From NCBI RefSeq assembly GCF_016648105.1, contig NZ_JACVVE010000029.1, forward strand, positions 1 to 64,000: 64,000 bases of DNA, read 5' to 3'. Positions 1-8,122 of this stretch are shown one piece after another (positions within the stretch are counted from its first letter, which is position 1; each line of letters starts with the position of its first letter). The DNA comes from Pseudomonas sp. S31 (GTDB lineage: Bacteria; Pseudomonadota; Gammaproteobacteria; Pseudomonadales; Pseudomonadaceae). The notes below the pieces were generated by a model. That model was not told the origin of the DNA, did no database searches, and saw nothing but the letters and a program-made list of their open reading frames with translations. The position numbers were made by a program, and so were the translations under genes.

Positions 1-1
1 T

Positions 2-1105
2 ACCTCAGGAGGCGGAGGCGCTTTGAACGGCGCCATGCTTTGGTTCAACGTCATCTCGCTCAAGTCCGCCTATAACAGCCTGCAGACCAGCAATGCGCCG
101 GAGTATACGACCGGGTTCGCCGCTTCGATCTTTGGGGTCATAGGAGCCGCTTCGGCGACGTTGGTCAGCGCGCGCGCAACGCAAAAGGCGCTGATGCTGA
201 GGCTGAGTTCAACGGCGCCCGGAATGGCGTTTGGAAATAGTTTTATAGGCTTCTTAGCAAGCAACTTATTTGCACGACTCTCTGGCTATCCGACCATCTT
301 CTTGGGATTATTTAGTGACATTTCAAAAGGCATGCGCCAAGAACGAAACGGTGATTCTTTGGCAAGCAAATACACCATAAGCGGGGGATTCACAGTTGCG
401 ACTGGATCCGTGCTTGCGTTAGAGGGTGCTTTAGCCATCGCAGGAGCGACGTCCGTCATCCCTTTTGCCGGCTGGGCTGCTGCGGGTGTCGTGCTAGTGG
501 GGGCGGTGCTGATAATAGGAGGAGTTTATCTTCACTCGAAAGCAAACGAACGAATCCACACCCCGTTAGAGCTCTGGGCCGCCAGAAGCATTTTTGGGAC
601 AAGAAAAAACGATGGAGAATCGCGTCCAAAAATGCAGCTAGATAGCAATCTAAAGCTTCCGAGTTACCTGAACCTGATCGAAGAACTAAAGGCGTGGCAT
701 ATAGAGACCTATGCGCCTTTACTGCTGTCCAGCGAGAACTCAAAGTCCCTAGGTTTAAAGAGCTTCTCCAGCGAGTGGCGCGATAGCAACGCGTGGAGCC
801 CACCTAACTGGACCGATATCGTTTCAAACAACGTGCCTGGCAGCAACTCAGCTGTAGAATTCACGATTCTACTGCGAGATTACATTCTAGGACAGAGCAA
901 ATGGTCCGGAGTCTTAAAATTTAGAGGCAGTGATAGAGAAATAGAAATTTCCCCCGCCTGCGCCATGACACCGGCAGGACTTGTATTAAACATAAAGCAC
1001 GACGCTTCAAAATGGCAATCTGCGACACTAACAATAACTTACCACCCAAACCAAGGACTCTCCACAGACACTACATCAACAAGATCATTAACACTGGAAA
1101 AATAA
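2..1105 (+). CDS. C-terminal part of a probable type VI secretion effector (VasX / BTH_I2691-like), 5' end outside window
   Basis: The frame is open to the left edge without a stop (codons from base 2), so this is the last ~367 residues of a larger protein; the TTG at 23 is unlikely to be the true start. The visible part has hydrophobic, Gly/Ala-rich stretches: one about 40 residues in and a strong one ending VVLVGAVLIIGGVYL. A soluble, beta-rich tail of about 180 residues follows. This resembles the C-terminal membrane-active region of VasX / BTH_I2691-family T6SS effectors of Pseudomonas, which act on target-cell membranes; that is family knowledge plus inference. Only 4 bases separate it from a DUF6708-like gene, which would fit an effector and its partner. 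The DNA is clearly AT-richer than the kdp genes that follow, as is common for transferred effector genes. Uncertain because the N-terminal domains are missing. Confidence 0.6.
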   Translation, partial: TSGGGGALNGAMLWFNVISLKSAYNSLQTSNAPEYTTGFAASIFGVIGAASATLVSARATQKALMLRLSSTAPGMAFGNSFIGFLASNLFARLSGYPTIFLGLFSDISKGMRQERNGDSLASKYTISGGFTVATGSVLALEGALAIAGATSVIPFAGWAAAGVVLVGAVLIIGGVYLHSKANERIHTPLELWAARSIFGTRKNDGESRPKMQLDSNLKLPSYLNLIEELKAWHIETYAPLLLSSENSKSLGLKSFSSEWRDSNAWSPPNWTDIVSNNVPGSNSAVEFTILLRDYILGQSKWSGVLKFRGSDREIEISPACAMTPAGLVLNIKHDASKWQSATLTITYHPNQGLSTDTTSTRSLTLEK

Positions 1106-1109
1106 CATA

Positions 1110-2003
1110 ATGGCAATCTTCAAGCTCTTCAAGCCAACTATAGCGACCCACTACCCACCAAAAACCACCGGACAACTCTATTGCATTAACAAACACGTAC
1201 TTAGCTTACGAAACCCTTGGGTGGCTGACTCTGTATTCATGGGGAAACTATATCTCGCAATGACTCTGGGTGTGATCTTATATACTTACCCCCACCTCTA
1301 TGACCCTGCAAGAAACTACTCACAAGAGGGAGCTTACGTCTTCACGGCGATGTTAGCCTCCACCCCTTTGGTTTTCGTGCCCTTCCTCATCTACCGAGTA
1401 TTTTTCATTAAAACTCTTTCAGGCTTCTATCTGAACCGGCATACGAAAAAAATCTACTATAAGCGAATAAAAACCCTAATAATTTTCGACTGGCAAAAAA
1501 TAGAAGGCGCGCAATTTGTACGTCGAGAATTCGGAGGATCATCTTACAGCACCAGCTACGCCTTAGCATTCGCGCCCCTTCGCGCAGACGGCACTCTCCA
1601 CCAAAAAGACTGCCTCTGGATCGACAGCAACGAACCCACCGACCCCGACATCAAGCACGTAGCCGAAGTCTGGGAATACCTGCGCCACTTCATGGACCAC
1701 GGCCCCGACAAACTCCCGCCCCCTGGCGAACCGAACTGGTGGCACAGACCGCTGCACGCCATCTGCCTCACCCCAGCAGAAGCCTGGCGCCACTATGCCC
1801 CCTGGCGTACCGGCGAGCCCGGCGAAATGCAAGGCAAGAAAAACTGGCAACTCCCTTTCTGGGCCGTGCTGTTCCCTTACAACTTCTCCCTCGCCGTCTG
1901 CTGGTACCTGCTCTGCCGCACATTCAACGTCCGCGCAGCTCCTGCGCCTGCGGAAGCCTTCGAAGAAGCCCCCATCAAGCCTGGTATAAGAAAACGCCCA
2001 TGA
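1110..2003 (+). CDS. DUF6708-like protein, candidate partner or immunity protein of the upstream effector
   Basis: A 297-residue protein with two predicted membrane segments near residues 47-65 and 80-100 and a likely third hydrophobic stretch at about 250-268 (FWAVLFPYNFSLAVCWYLL). The layout resembles the DUF6708 proteins that often follow T6SS effector genes in Pseudomonas. A membrane-bound immunity or accessory role is inferred from that position, not shown. The ATG lies 4 bases after the upstream stop, so co-transcription is likely. Base composition changes inside the gene: the first ~445 bases are AT-rich like the effector, and from about 1555 the sequence is GC-rich like the chromosome. 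Alternatives are an orphan membrane protein or a chaperone-like adaptor. Confidence 0.5.
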   Translation: MAIFKLFKPTIATHYPPKTTGQLYCINKHVLSLRNPWVADSVFMGKLYLAMTLGVILYTYPHLYDPARNYSQEGAYVFTAMLASTPLVFVPFLIYRVFFIKTLSGFYLNRHTKKIYYKRIKTLIIFDWQKIEGAQFVRREFGGSSYSTSYALAFAPLRADGTLHQKDCLWIDSNEPTDPDIKHVAEVWEYLRHFMDHGPDKLPPPGEPNWWHRPLHAICLTPAEAWRHYAPWRTGEPGEMQGKKNWQLPFWAVLFPYNFSLAVCWYLLCRTFNVRAAPAPAEAFEEAPIKPGIRKRP

Positions 2004-2102
2004 AGGCTGTCGCTATCACTGTCCTGTCCATGGTGAAGATCAGAGATTCGGTTGAGGACACCAGACAATCACGAACACCTGGAAGGACCTCACCATCACT
2101 GC

Positions 2103-2798
2103 TCAAGAACCCGGCGCCACCAACCGATACCCCACCCCCGCCTCGGTCACGATAAACCGCGGCGCCGTCGGATCATCCCCCAGCTTCTGCCGAAGATGCC
2201 CAACAACGATGCGCAGATAGTGCGTATCGTCGACATGGGTCGGCCCCCAGATATCCTTGAGCAGTTGCTGCTGGGTGATCACCCGTCCCGGATGCCCGGC
2301 CAGCTGCGCCAGCAACGCATACTCCTTGCGCGTCAGCGCGACCTCCACGCCGTCGAGGGTCACCTTGCGGAAGGCGAAGTCGACCCGCAGCGGCCCGACA
2401 CTCGCCGCCACCTCGCTGCCGCCGGCCTGTGGCACCTGGCGCAGCAGCGCACGCACCCGGGCGAGGAATTCCTGGATGCCGAACGGCTTGGTCACGTAGT
2501 CGTTGGCGCCGCCGTCCAGCGCATCGACCTTCTGCACTTCGCTGGCGCGTACCGACAGCACCATCACCGGCACCGCACTCCACTCGCGCAGTTCGCGCAG
2601 TACCTGCTGGCCGTCCATGTCCGGCAGGCCCAAGTCGAGCACCACCAGGTCGGGCTTGGCCAGCGCGGCCTGGGCCAGGCCTTCGCCACCGGTGGCGGCT
2701 TCGATCACCTTGTAGCCCTGGGAGCTCAGGCTGATACGCAGAAACTTGCGGATCTGCGGTTCGTCATCGATGACCAGGAGGGTGGCGGGCGGGTTCAT
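2103..2798 (-). CDS. kdpE: KdpE, response regulator of the K+ transport operon
   Basis: A 231-residue OmpR/PhoB-type regulator. The N-terminal receiver has the acidic pair in VIDDEPQIRKFL (D11, D12), the phospho-acceptor in VVLDLGLPDMDG (D55) and the conserved Lys in VTKPFG. The C-terminal winged helix includes TRKEYALLAQLAGHPG and ends near HYLRIVVGHLRQKLGDD. KdpD phosphorylates it under K+ limitation and it activates the kdp ATPase genes. The start was set at the ATG at 2798 because it overlaps the kdpD stop (ATGA). A further upstream start would add 15 basic residues not seen in the family. Last gene of the kdp set. Confidence 0.95.
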   Translation of the reverse strand: MNPPATLLVIDDEPQIRKFLRISLSSQGYKVIEAATGGEGLAQAALAKPDLVVLDLGLPDMDGQQVLRELREWSAVPVMVLSVRASEVQKVDALDGGANDYVTKPFGIQEFLARVRALLRQVPQAGGSEVAASVGPLRVDFAFRKVTLDGVEVALTRKEYALLAQLAGHPGRVITQQQLLKDIWGPTHVDDTHYLRIVVGHLRQKLGDDPTAPRFIVTEAGVGYRLVAPGS

Positions 2799-5449
2799 GG
2801 GCTTTCGCTTTCGGCTTCGGGTTGCTGGGGCAGCGGCAAGCATAGAGTGATGCAGGTGCCGTGACCATCGATGCCGTCAGCCACCAGGATCTGCCCTCCA
2901 TGGGCGCCGATCATGCCCTGGCAGATCGCCAGGCCGAGGCCGGTGCCCTGCCCGCCCCGGTCGCCGCGGGCGGCGGTATAGAACATGTCGAAGATCTTCT
3001 CGCGCTCGTCTGCAGGAATGCCCGGCCCCTCGTCACTGACCGCGAGCTGCAGTTGCTCACCGTGCACCGACACCTGCAAGTGCAAGCGACCCTGGGCCGG
3101 CGAAAAGCGCGCGGCGTTTTCCAGCACGTTGACCAGTGCCTGCTCGATCAGCGCCGCGTGCACGAACAGCAGCGGCAGCTGGGCAGGCACCTCGGTGTGC
3201 ACGTGCAGCGGCGCCAGCACCACGCGCAAGCGGTTCAGGGCACTGCCGACGATGTCGGCGGGGGCCACCCAGTCGCGGGCGAGCTTGAGCCCTCCATGGC
3301 CGAGGCGGGTCATGTCGAGCAGGTTCTGGATGTAGCGGTCCAGCCGTTCGGCCTCGTTGCGTGTGCCTTCGAGCAGCTCGCGACGGTCGTCGGCGGGGAT
3401 CGCCTCGCCCAGCGCCAGCAGGCTGTCGATGCTGCCACGCATGGCGGTCAATGGGGTGCGCAGGTCGTGGGACACCGATGCCAGCAAGGCGCTGCGCAGT
3501 TGCTCGGTTTCGCCGTGCAGGCGCGCGGCTTCCAACTGCTCGGCCAGGCGCGCGCGGGCCAGGGCCTGGGCCAGGGGTTGGCCGAGGGCCATGAGCAGGC
3601 GCCGGCGCGGCGCACCAAGCGCTTCGCCAGAGCGCGGTCGCACGCCGAGCAGCGCCAGTGGCTGGTCGTCGACAGCCAGCGGCCACCACCACCAGCGGCC
3701 GTTGGGCAAGGTATCGCTACCCAGGCCGGCCGCCTGGCCATGCTGCCAGGCCCACTCGGCGGCGGCGCGTTCATTGTCGCTCAGGGCCTGGGCCTCGCCG
3801 CTGGCGAGCTGCAGTTGGCCTTCGCGGTTGCGCTCGAACAGGCTGGCGTGCACATCCGGCCAGCCACCGAGGTGTTGGCCGGCAGCATCGAACACGGCCT
3901 GGCGGTCGGTGGCCACGGTCAGCCGGCGCGACAGGTCGAGCAACTGGCTGGTCTGCGCCTGGGTTTCGCGCAGGGCTTGCAACTGGCGGCGCTGGCGGGC
4001 GGCCAGGTTGCCGGTCAAGGTCGCCACGAGCAGAAAGAACACCAGGGTCAGCACATCCTCTTCACGCTGGATGCTGAAGGAAAAATGCGGCGGGATGAAC
4101 AGAAAGTCGTAGGCCAGGAACGACATCGCCGCGCAGGCCAGGGCCGGGCCGAGGCTGCTGCGCACGGCCACCAGCAGCACGGCGCCAAGGAACACCAGCG
4201 AGATGTTGGGCAACGCCAGCGCACTGGCCACCGCCGAGGCGAGACCCGCCGCCAGGCCAGTGGCCAGCAGCGCCAGCAGGTAATGCCGCCACGCCAACAC
4301 CCGGCTGACCGTGGCCCTGGCCGCAGGTGCCTGGTCGTCGCGGTCGAGCACGTTGATTTCCAGGCCGTGGCTCTCGCGCAGCAGGCGTGCCGCCACGCCG
4401 GCGTTGAACAGGCGCCGGTACAGGCGATCGCGTGACTGGCCGACCAGCACCAGGCTGGCACGGCGTTCGGCGGCGTGCTGGATCAACGTGTGCGCCACTT
4501 CGCCGGCGCGCAACAGCACCACTTCCCCGCCAAGGCGTTCGGCCAGCTGCTGGGCAGCCTGGAGGCGCTGGCGGGCGTTTTCGTCGCGCAGCCGACCATT
4601 GTCGACATGGACCAGGCTCCACGGCAGGTGGCGACGCTGGGCCACACGGCAGGCATGGCGCACCAGGCGTTCGGCCTGCTCGTCACCATCCACGCCGACC
4701 AGCAGACGCCCGCGCAGGGCCGGGGCCTCTTCGCCGCGCTGGCGGTACCCCTGGGCCAGGTCGGCATCGACCTGGGCCGCGGCGGTCTGCATGGCCAGCT
4801 CGCGCAATGCCGTGAGGTTGGTCTGCGAGAAAAAGGCATCGATCGCCGACCGTGCCTGCTCCGGCACGTACACCTTGCCTTCGCGCAGGCGTTCGAGCAG
4901 CTCGCGTGGCGGCAGGTCGATCAGCACCAACTCGTAGGCTTCCTGCAGGACCCAGTCCGGCAGGGTTTCGCGCACCTGCACGCCAGTGATGTCACGTACC
5001 TTGTCGTTGAGGCTTTCCAGGTGCTGGACGTTGACCGTGGTGTACACGTCGATGCCGGCGGCGAGCAGTTCCTGGACGTCCTGCCAGCGCTTGGCGTGGC
5101 GGCTGCCGGGGGCATTGGTGTGGGCCAGTTCGTCGACCAGGGCCAGGGCCGGGGTGGCCTTGAGCAGGCCGTCGAGGTCCATTTCCTCGAGGGTGACGCC
5201 ACGGTAATCACTGCGTAGCAGGGGTTGCTGGTGCAGGCCGGCGAGCAGCGCCTCGGTCTCGGCCCGGGCGTGAGTCTCGACCACCCCGGCCAGCACCTGC
5301 ACGCCCTGACGCTGCTGGGCGTGCGCTGCCTGGAGCATGGCGTAGGTCTTGCCCACGCCGGGGGCGGCGCCGAGAAACACCTTGAGCCGGCCACGGCCAC
5401 TGCGCGGGAGGGTAGCCAGCAGCGCATCGGCGCGGGTGGAGTCATTCAT
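2795..5449 (-). CDS. kdpD: KdpD, osmosensitive K+ sensor histidine kinase
   Basis: 884 residues with the full KdpD layout. The N-terminal KdpD domain has a Walker-A-like GAAPGVGKTY (27-36) and Walker-B-like ALALVDELAHTNAPGS. A universal-stress-protein-like domain covers about 248-370. Four membrane helices lie at about 388-485 (DUF4118), followed by a GAF-like region (500-625). The kinase core has HisKA SVSHDLRTPL with phospho-acceptor H661, an N-box near VLENAARFSP and G-boxes DEGPGIPA and GTGLGLAI. It senses K+ limitation or turgor and signals to KdpE. It begins 46 bases after kdpC and overlaps kdpE by 4 bases, so translation of sensor and regulator is coupled. The long antisense reading frames here are composition artefacts. 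Confidence 0.97.
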   Translation of the reverse strand: MNDSTRADALLATLPRSGRGRLKVFLGAAPGVGKTYAMLQAAHAQQRQGVQVLAGVVETHARAETEALLAGLHQQPLLRSDYRGVTLEEMDLDGLLKATPALALVDELAHTNAPGSRHAKRWQDVQELLAAGIDVYTTVNVQHLESLNDKVRDITGVQVRETLPDWVLQEAYELVLIDLPPRELLERLREGKVYVPEQARSAIDAFFSQTNLTALRELAMQTAAAQVDADLAQGYRQRGEEAPALRGRLLVGVDGDEQAERLVRHACRVAQRRHLPWSLVHVDNGRLRDENARQRLQAAQQLAERLGGEVVLLRAGEVAHTLIQHAAERRASLVLVGQSRDRLYRRLFNAGVAARLLRESHGLEINVLDRDDQAPAARATVSRVLAWRHYLLALLATGLAAGLASAVASALALPNISLVFLGAVLLVAVRSSLGPALACAAMSFLAYDFLFIPPHFSFSIQREEDVLTLVFFLLVATLTGNLAARQRRQLQALRETQAQTSQLLDLSRRLTVATDRQAVFDAAGQHLGGWPDVHASLFERNREGQLQLASGEAQALSDNERAAAEWAWQHGQAAGLGSDTLPNGRWWWWPLAVDDQPLALLGVRPRSGEALGAPRRRLLMALGQPLAQALARARLAEQLEAARLHGETEQLRSALLASVSHDLRTPLTAMRGSIDSLLALGEAIPADDRRELLEGTRNEAERLDRYIQNLLDMTRLGHGGLKLARDWVAPADIVGSALNRLRVVLAPLHVHTEVPAQLPLLFVHAALIEQALVNVLENAARFSPAQGRLHLQVSVHGEQLQLAVSDEGPGIPADEREKIFDMFYTAARGDRGGQGTGLGLAICQGMIGAHGGQILVADGIDGHGTCITLCLPLPQQPEAESESP

Positions 5450-5495
5450 GTTTCATTCCAGTTGTTCGCCAATTTCAACAACACGCTCCTACCTG

Positions 5496-6047
5496 TCAAT
5501 TGCCCAGGGCTTCCAAGGCCTGGTTCAACGCCAGCACATTGACCACCGGTGGCCCGATCAATGGATGGAGGGTGGCCTCTTCCTGCAAGGCTTGCAAGCG
5601 CTCCTCCGGCAGCCGACGGGCCGCCGCCACTCGGGGGATCTGGTAGGCCACGGCCTCCGGTGGCAAATGCGGGTCAAGGCCACTGCCCGAGGTGGTCAGC
5701 AGGCCCTGGGGCACCGGCCCCAGGGCAGCCTGGTAAAGCCCCGCAGCCTCGCCCTTGACCCTTTGCGCCAGCGCCGGATTGCTCGGCGCAAGGTTGCTGG
5801 CGCTGCTGGCCACAGTCGCATAGCTGCCCGCCGAAGGCCGCGAATGGAACCAGCCATCGCCCTGGAAATCCTGGGCGATCAGCGCCGAGCCTCGGACCTG
5901 GCCCTGGGCATCGCGCACCAGGCTGCCATTGGCCTGTTCGGGGAAGGCGAGCTGGGCGACGCCGGTCACCGCCAGCGGATACAACACGCCGCTGACCAGG
6001 GTCATCAACACCAGCAGGCTCAGCGCCGGGCGTACATAAGCGTTCAT
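5496..6047 (-). CDS. kdpC: KdpC, accessory subunit of the K+-transporting ATPase
   Basis: A 183-residue inner-membrane protein with one N-terminal helix (residues ~8-30, PALSLLVLMTLVSGVLYPL) and a periplasmic domain with the KdpC signature GLDPHLPPEAV. KdpC assembles with KdpA and KdpB and is thought to raise affinity for K+. It has an excellent ribosome-binding site (GAGGAGG just before the ATG at 6047), follows kdpB by about 10 bases and precedes kdpD by 46, consistent with one kdpABCDE transcript. Length is normal for the family. Confidence 0.96.
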   Translation of the reverse strand: MNAYVRPALSLLVLMTLVSGVLYPLAVTGVAQLAFPEQANGSLVRDAQGQVRGSALIAQDFQGDGWFHSRPSAGSYATVASSASNLAPSNPALAQRVKGEAAGLYQAALGPVPQGLLTTSGSGLDPHLPPEAVAYQIPRVAAARRLPEERLQALQEEATLHPLIGPPVVNVLALNQALEALGN

Positions 6048-6057
6048 GGTGGCCTCC

Positions 6058-8112
6058 TCAGACCAGGTGCAGGGCAGTAAGCAGCAGGTCGATCAGCTTG
6101 ATGCCGGCGAACGGCACCAGGATGCCGCCCAGGCCGTAGATCAGCAGGTTGCGTCGCAACAGGTGCGCGGCACTCGCCGCCTGCACCCGCACGCCGCGCA
6201 GCGCCAGCGGAATCAGCACGATGATGATCAGTGCGTTGAACACGATGGCCGAAAGGATCGCGCTCTGCGGGCTGGCCAGGTGCATCAGGTTGAGTACGTC
6301 CAGTTGCGGATAGATGGCGGCGAACAGCGCCGGCAGGATGGCGAAGTATTTGGCCACGTCATTGGCGATGGAGAACGTGGTCAATGCACCACGGGTCACC
6401 AGCAGCTCCTTGCCGACCTGCACCACATCCAGCAGCTTGGTCGGGTCGCTGTCCAGGTCGACCATGTTGGCCGCCTCGCGCGCCGCCTGGGTGCCATCGT
6501 TCATCGCCATGCCCACGTCGGCCTGGGCCAGCGCCGGGGCATCGTTGGCGCCATCGCCACACATCGCCACCAGGCGCCCCTCGTTCTGCTCCTGGCGAAT
6601 GCGCGCCAGCTTCTTCTCGGGCGTGGCTTCGGCAATCACATCGTCAACGCCCGCCTCGGCGGCGATCGCGGCGGCGGTCAATGGGTTGTCGCCGGTGACC
6701 ATCACCGTGCGGATACCCAATTTGCGCAGTTCGGCGAAACGCTCGCGAATACCGGGCTTGACCACGTCCTTGAGGTGGATCACGCCGAGCAGACGCTGGT
6801 CGACGCACACCAGCAGCGGCGTGCCGCCGCCCTGGGCGATGCGCTCCACCTCACGGGCCAGCGCGACCGGCATCTCCAGGCGCTGCAGCCCGACGAACGC
6901 CAGCACCGCATCGACCGCGCCTTTGCGGTAACGGTGCTGCTGGAAGTCGATCCCCGACAGCCGCGTTTCGGCACTGAAGGCCACGCCATCGAACTGCCCG
7001 GCAGAAGGCTCGACGAAGTCGTGCAACTGGCGCAGGTAGTCGACGATCGACTTGCCCTCGGCGGTGTCGTCGGCGAGCGAGGCCAGCAAGGCGCCCTCCC
7101 CCAACTCCCGAGCAGTCACGCCCGGCGCCGCGTGCAAGGCGGTACAACGGCGGTTGCCGAACGTGATGGTGCCAGTCTTGTCGAGCATCAGCGTGTGCAC
7201 GTCGCCGGCGGCCTCTACGGCTCGCCCGGAACGGGCGATGACGTTGAGCCGGACCAGGCGGTCCATGCCGGCGATGCCGATGGCCGAGAGCAGGCCGCCG
7301 ATGGTGGTGGGGATCAGCGTCACCAGCAGCGCGGCAAGGAAGATCAGCGGCAAGCTGGCGCCGACGAAGTGGGCGAACGGCTGCAGGGTGGCCACCACGA
7401 TCAGGAAGATCAGGGTCAGCCCGACCAGCAGGATATCGAGGGCGATCTCGTTCGGGGTCTTCTGCCGCTTGGCGCCTTCGACCAGGGCGATCATGCGGTC
7501 GAGGGTCGATTCGCCAGGGTTGCTGGTGATGCGGATCAACAACCAGTCGGACACCAGCCGGGTGTTGCCGGTGACGGCCGAACGGTCACCGCCGGACTCG
7601 CGGATCACCGGCGCGGATTCGCCAGTGATGGCCGCCTCGTTGACCGCGGCGATGCCTTCGAGCACCTCGCCGTCCCCGGGGATCATCTCGCCCGCCACCA
7701 CACGCACCACATCGTCCTTGCGCAGTTCGCTGGCGGCGACGGCCTCGAAGCGGCCGTCGTGCAGCCGGCGCTGGGCCATCAGCCCCCGGCTGCCGGCCTT
7801 GAGGCTGTCGGCGCGGGCCTTGCCACGGCCTTCGGCCAGGGCTTCGGCGAAGTTGGCGAACAACACCGTGAACCACAGCCACAGGGTGATCTGCACGGCA
7901 ACGCCGGTACTCACGTCACTGCCTGCGCTGAAGCACAGCACGGTGGTCAGCACGGCGGTCAAGGCCACCACCAGCATCACCGGCGAGCGCTTGAGCTGAC
8001 GTGGGTCGAGCTTGACGAAGGCCTGTACCAGGGCCGGGCGCCAGAGCGCGGCGAAAGCCGTCTGGTCCTTGCCGCCATGGGCGGATTTGACTTCGGGAAT
8101 GGGCATGTTCAT
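6058..8112 (-). CDS. kdpB: KdpB, ATP-hydrolysing subunit of the K+-transporting P-type ATPase
   Basis: 684 residues. It carries the P-type ATPase signature DKTGT with the phosphorylated Asp at residue 311, the actuator motif TGES (164-167), and the hinge motif GDGANDAPALAQADVG. The membrane segments are arranged as in the family, and the C-terminus holds the last helices. It hydrolyses ATP to drive K+ uptake through KdpA. A Shine-Dalgarno AGGAA lies 6-10 bases before the ATG at 8112. The gene sits 10 bases from both kdpA and kdpC in the operon. No missing catalytic residue was seen. Confidence 0.98.
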   Translation of the reverse strand: MNMPIPEVKSAHGGKDQTAFAALWRPALVQAFVKLDPRQLKRSPVMLVVALTAVLTTVLCFSAGSDVSTGVAVQITLWLWFTVLFANFAEALAEGRGKARADSLKAGSRGLMAQRRLHDGRFEAVAASELRKDDVVRVVAGEMIPGDGEVLEGIAAVNEAAITGESAPVIRESGGDRSAVTGNTRLVSDWLLIRITSNPGESTLDRMIALVEGAKRQKTPNEIALDILLVGLTLIFLIVVATLQPFAHFVGASLPLIFLAALLVTLIPTTIGGLLSAIGIAGMDRLVRLNVIARSGRAVEAAGDVHTLMLDKTGTITFGNRRCTALHAAPGVTARELGEGALLASLADDTAEGKSIVDYLRQLHDFVEPSAGQFDGVAFSAETRLSGIDFQQHRYRKGAVDAVLAFVGLQRLEMPVALAREVERIAQGGGTPLLVCVDQRLLGVIHLKDVVKPGIRERFAELRKLGIRTVMVTGDNPLTAAAIAAEAGVDDVIAEATPEKKLARIRQEQNEGRLVAMCGDGANDAPALAQADVGMAMNDGTQAAREAANMVDLDSDPTKLLDVVQVGKELLVTRGALTTFSIANDVAKYFAILPALFAAIYPQLDVLNLMHLASPQSAILSAIVFNALIIIVLIPLALRGVRVQAASAAHLLRRNLLIYGLGGILVPFAGIKLIDLLLTALHLV

Positions 8113-8122
8113 GGTCGGTTCC

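Noticed and set aside
1739..2155. 138-codon plus-strand frame across the end of the DUF6708 gene
   Set aside because: Overlaps a better-supported gene in another frame; Arg/Pro/Ser-rich artefact.
2861..4435. Long open frame opposite kdpD (524 codons)
   Set aside because: Antisense to a full-length, motif-complete kdpD. Low-complexity His/Gln/Ala-rich translation typical of GC-rich codon bias.
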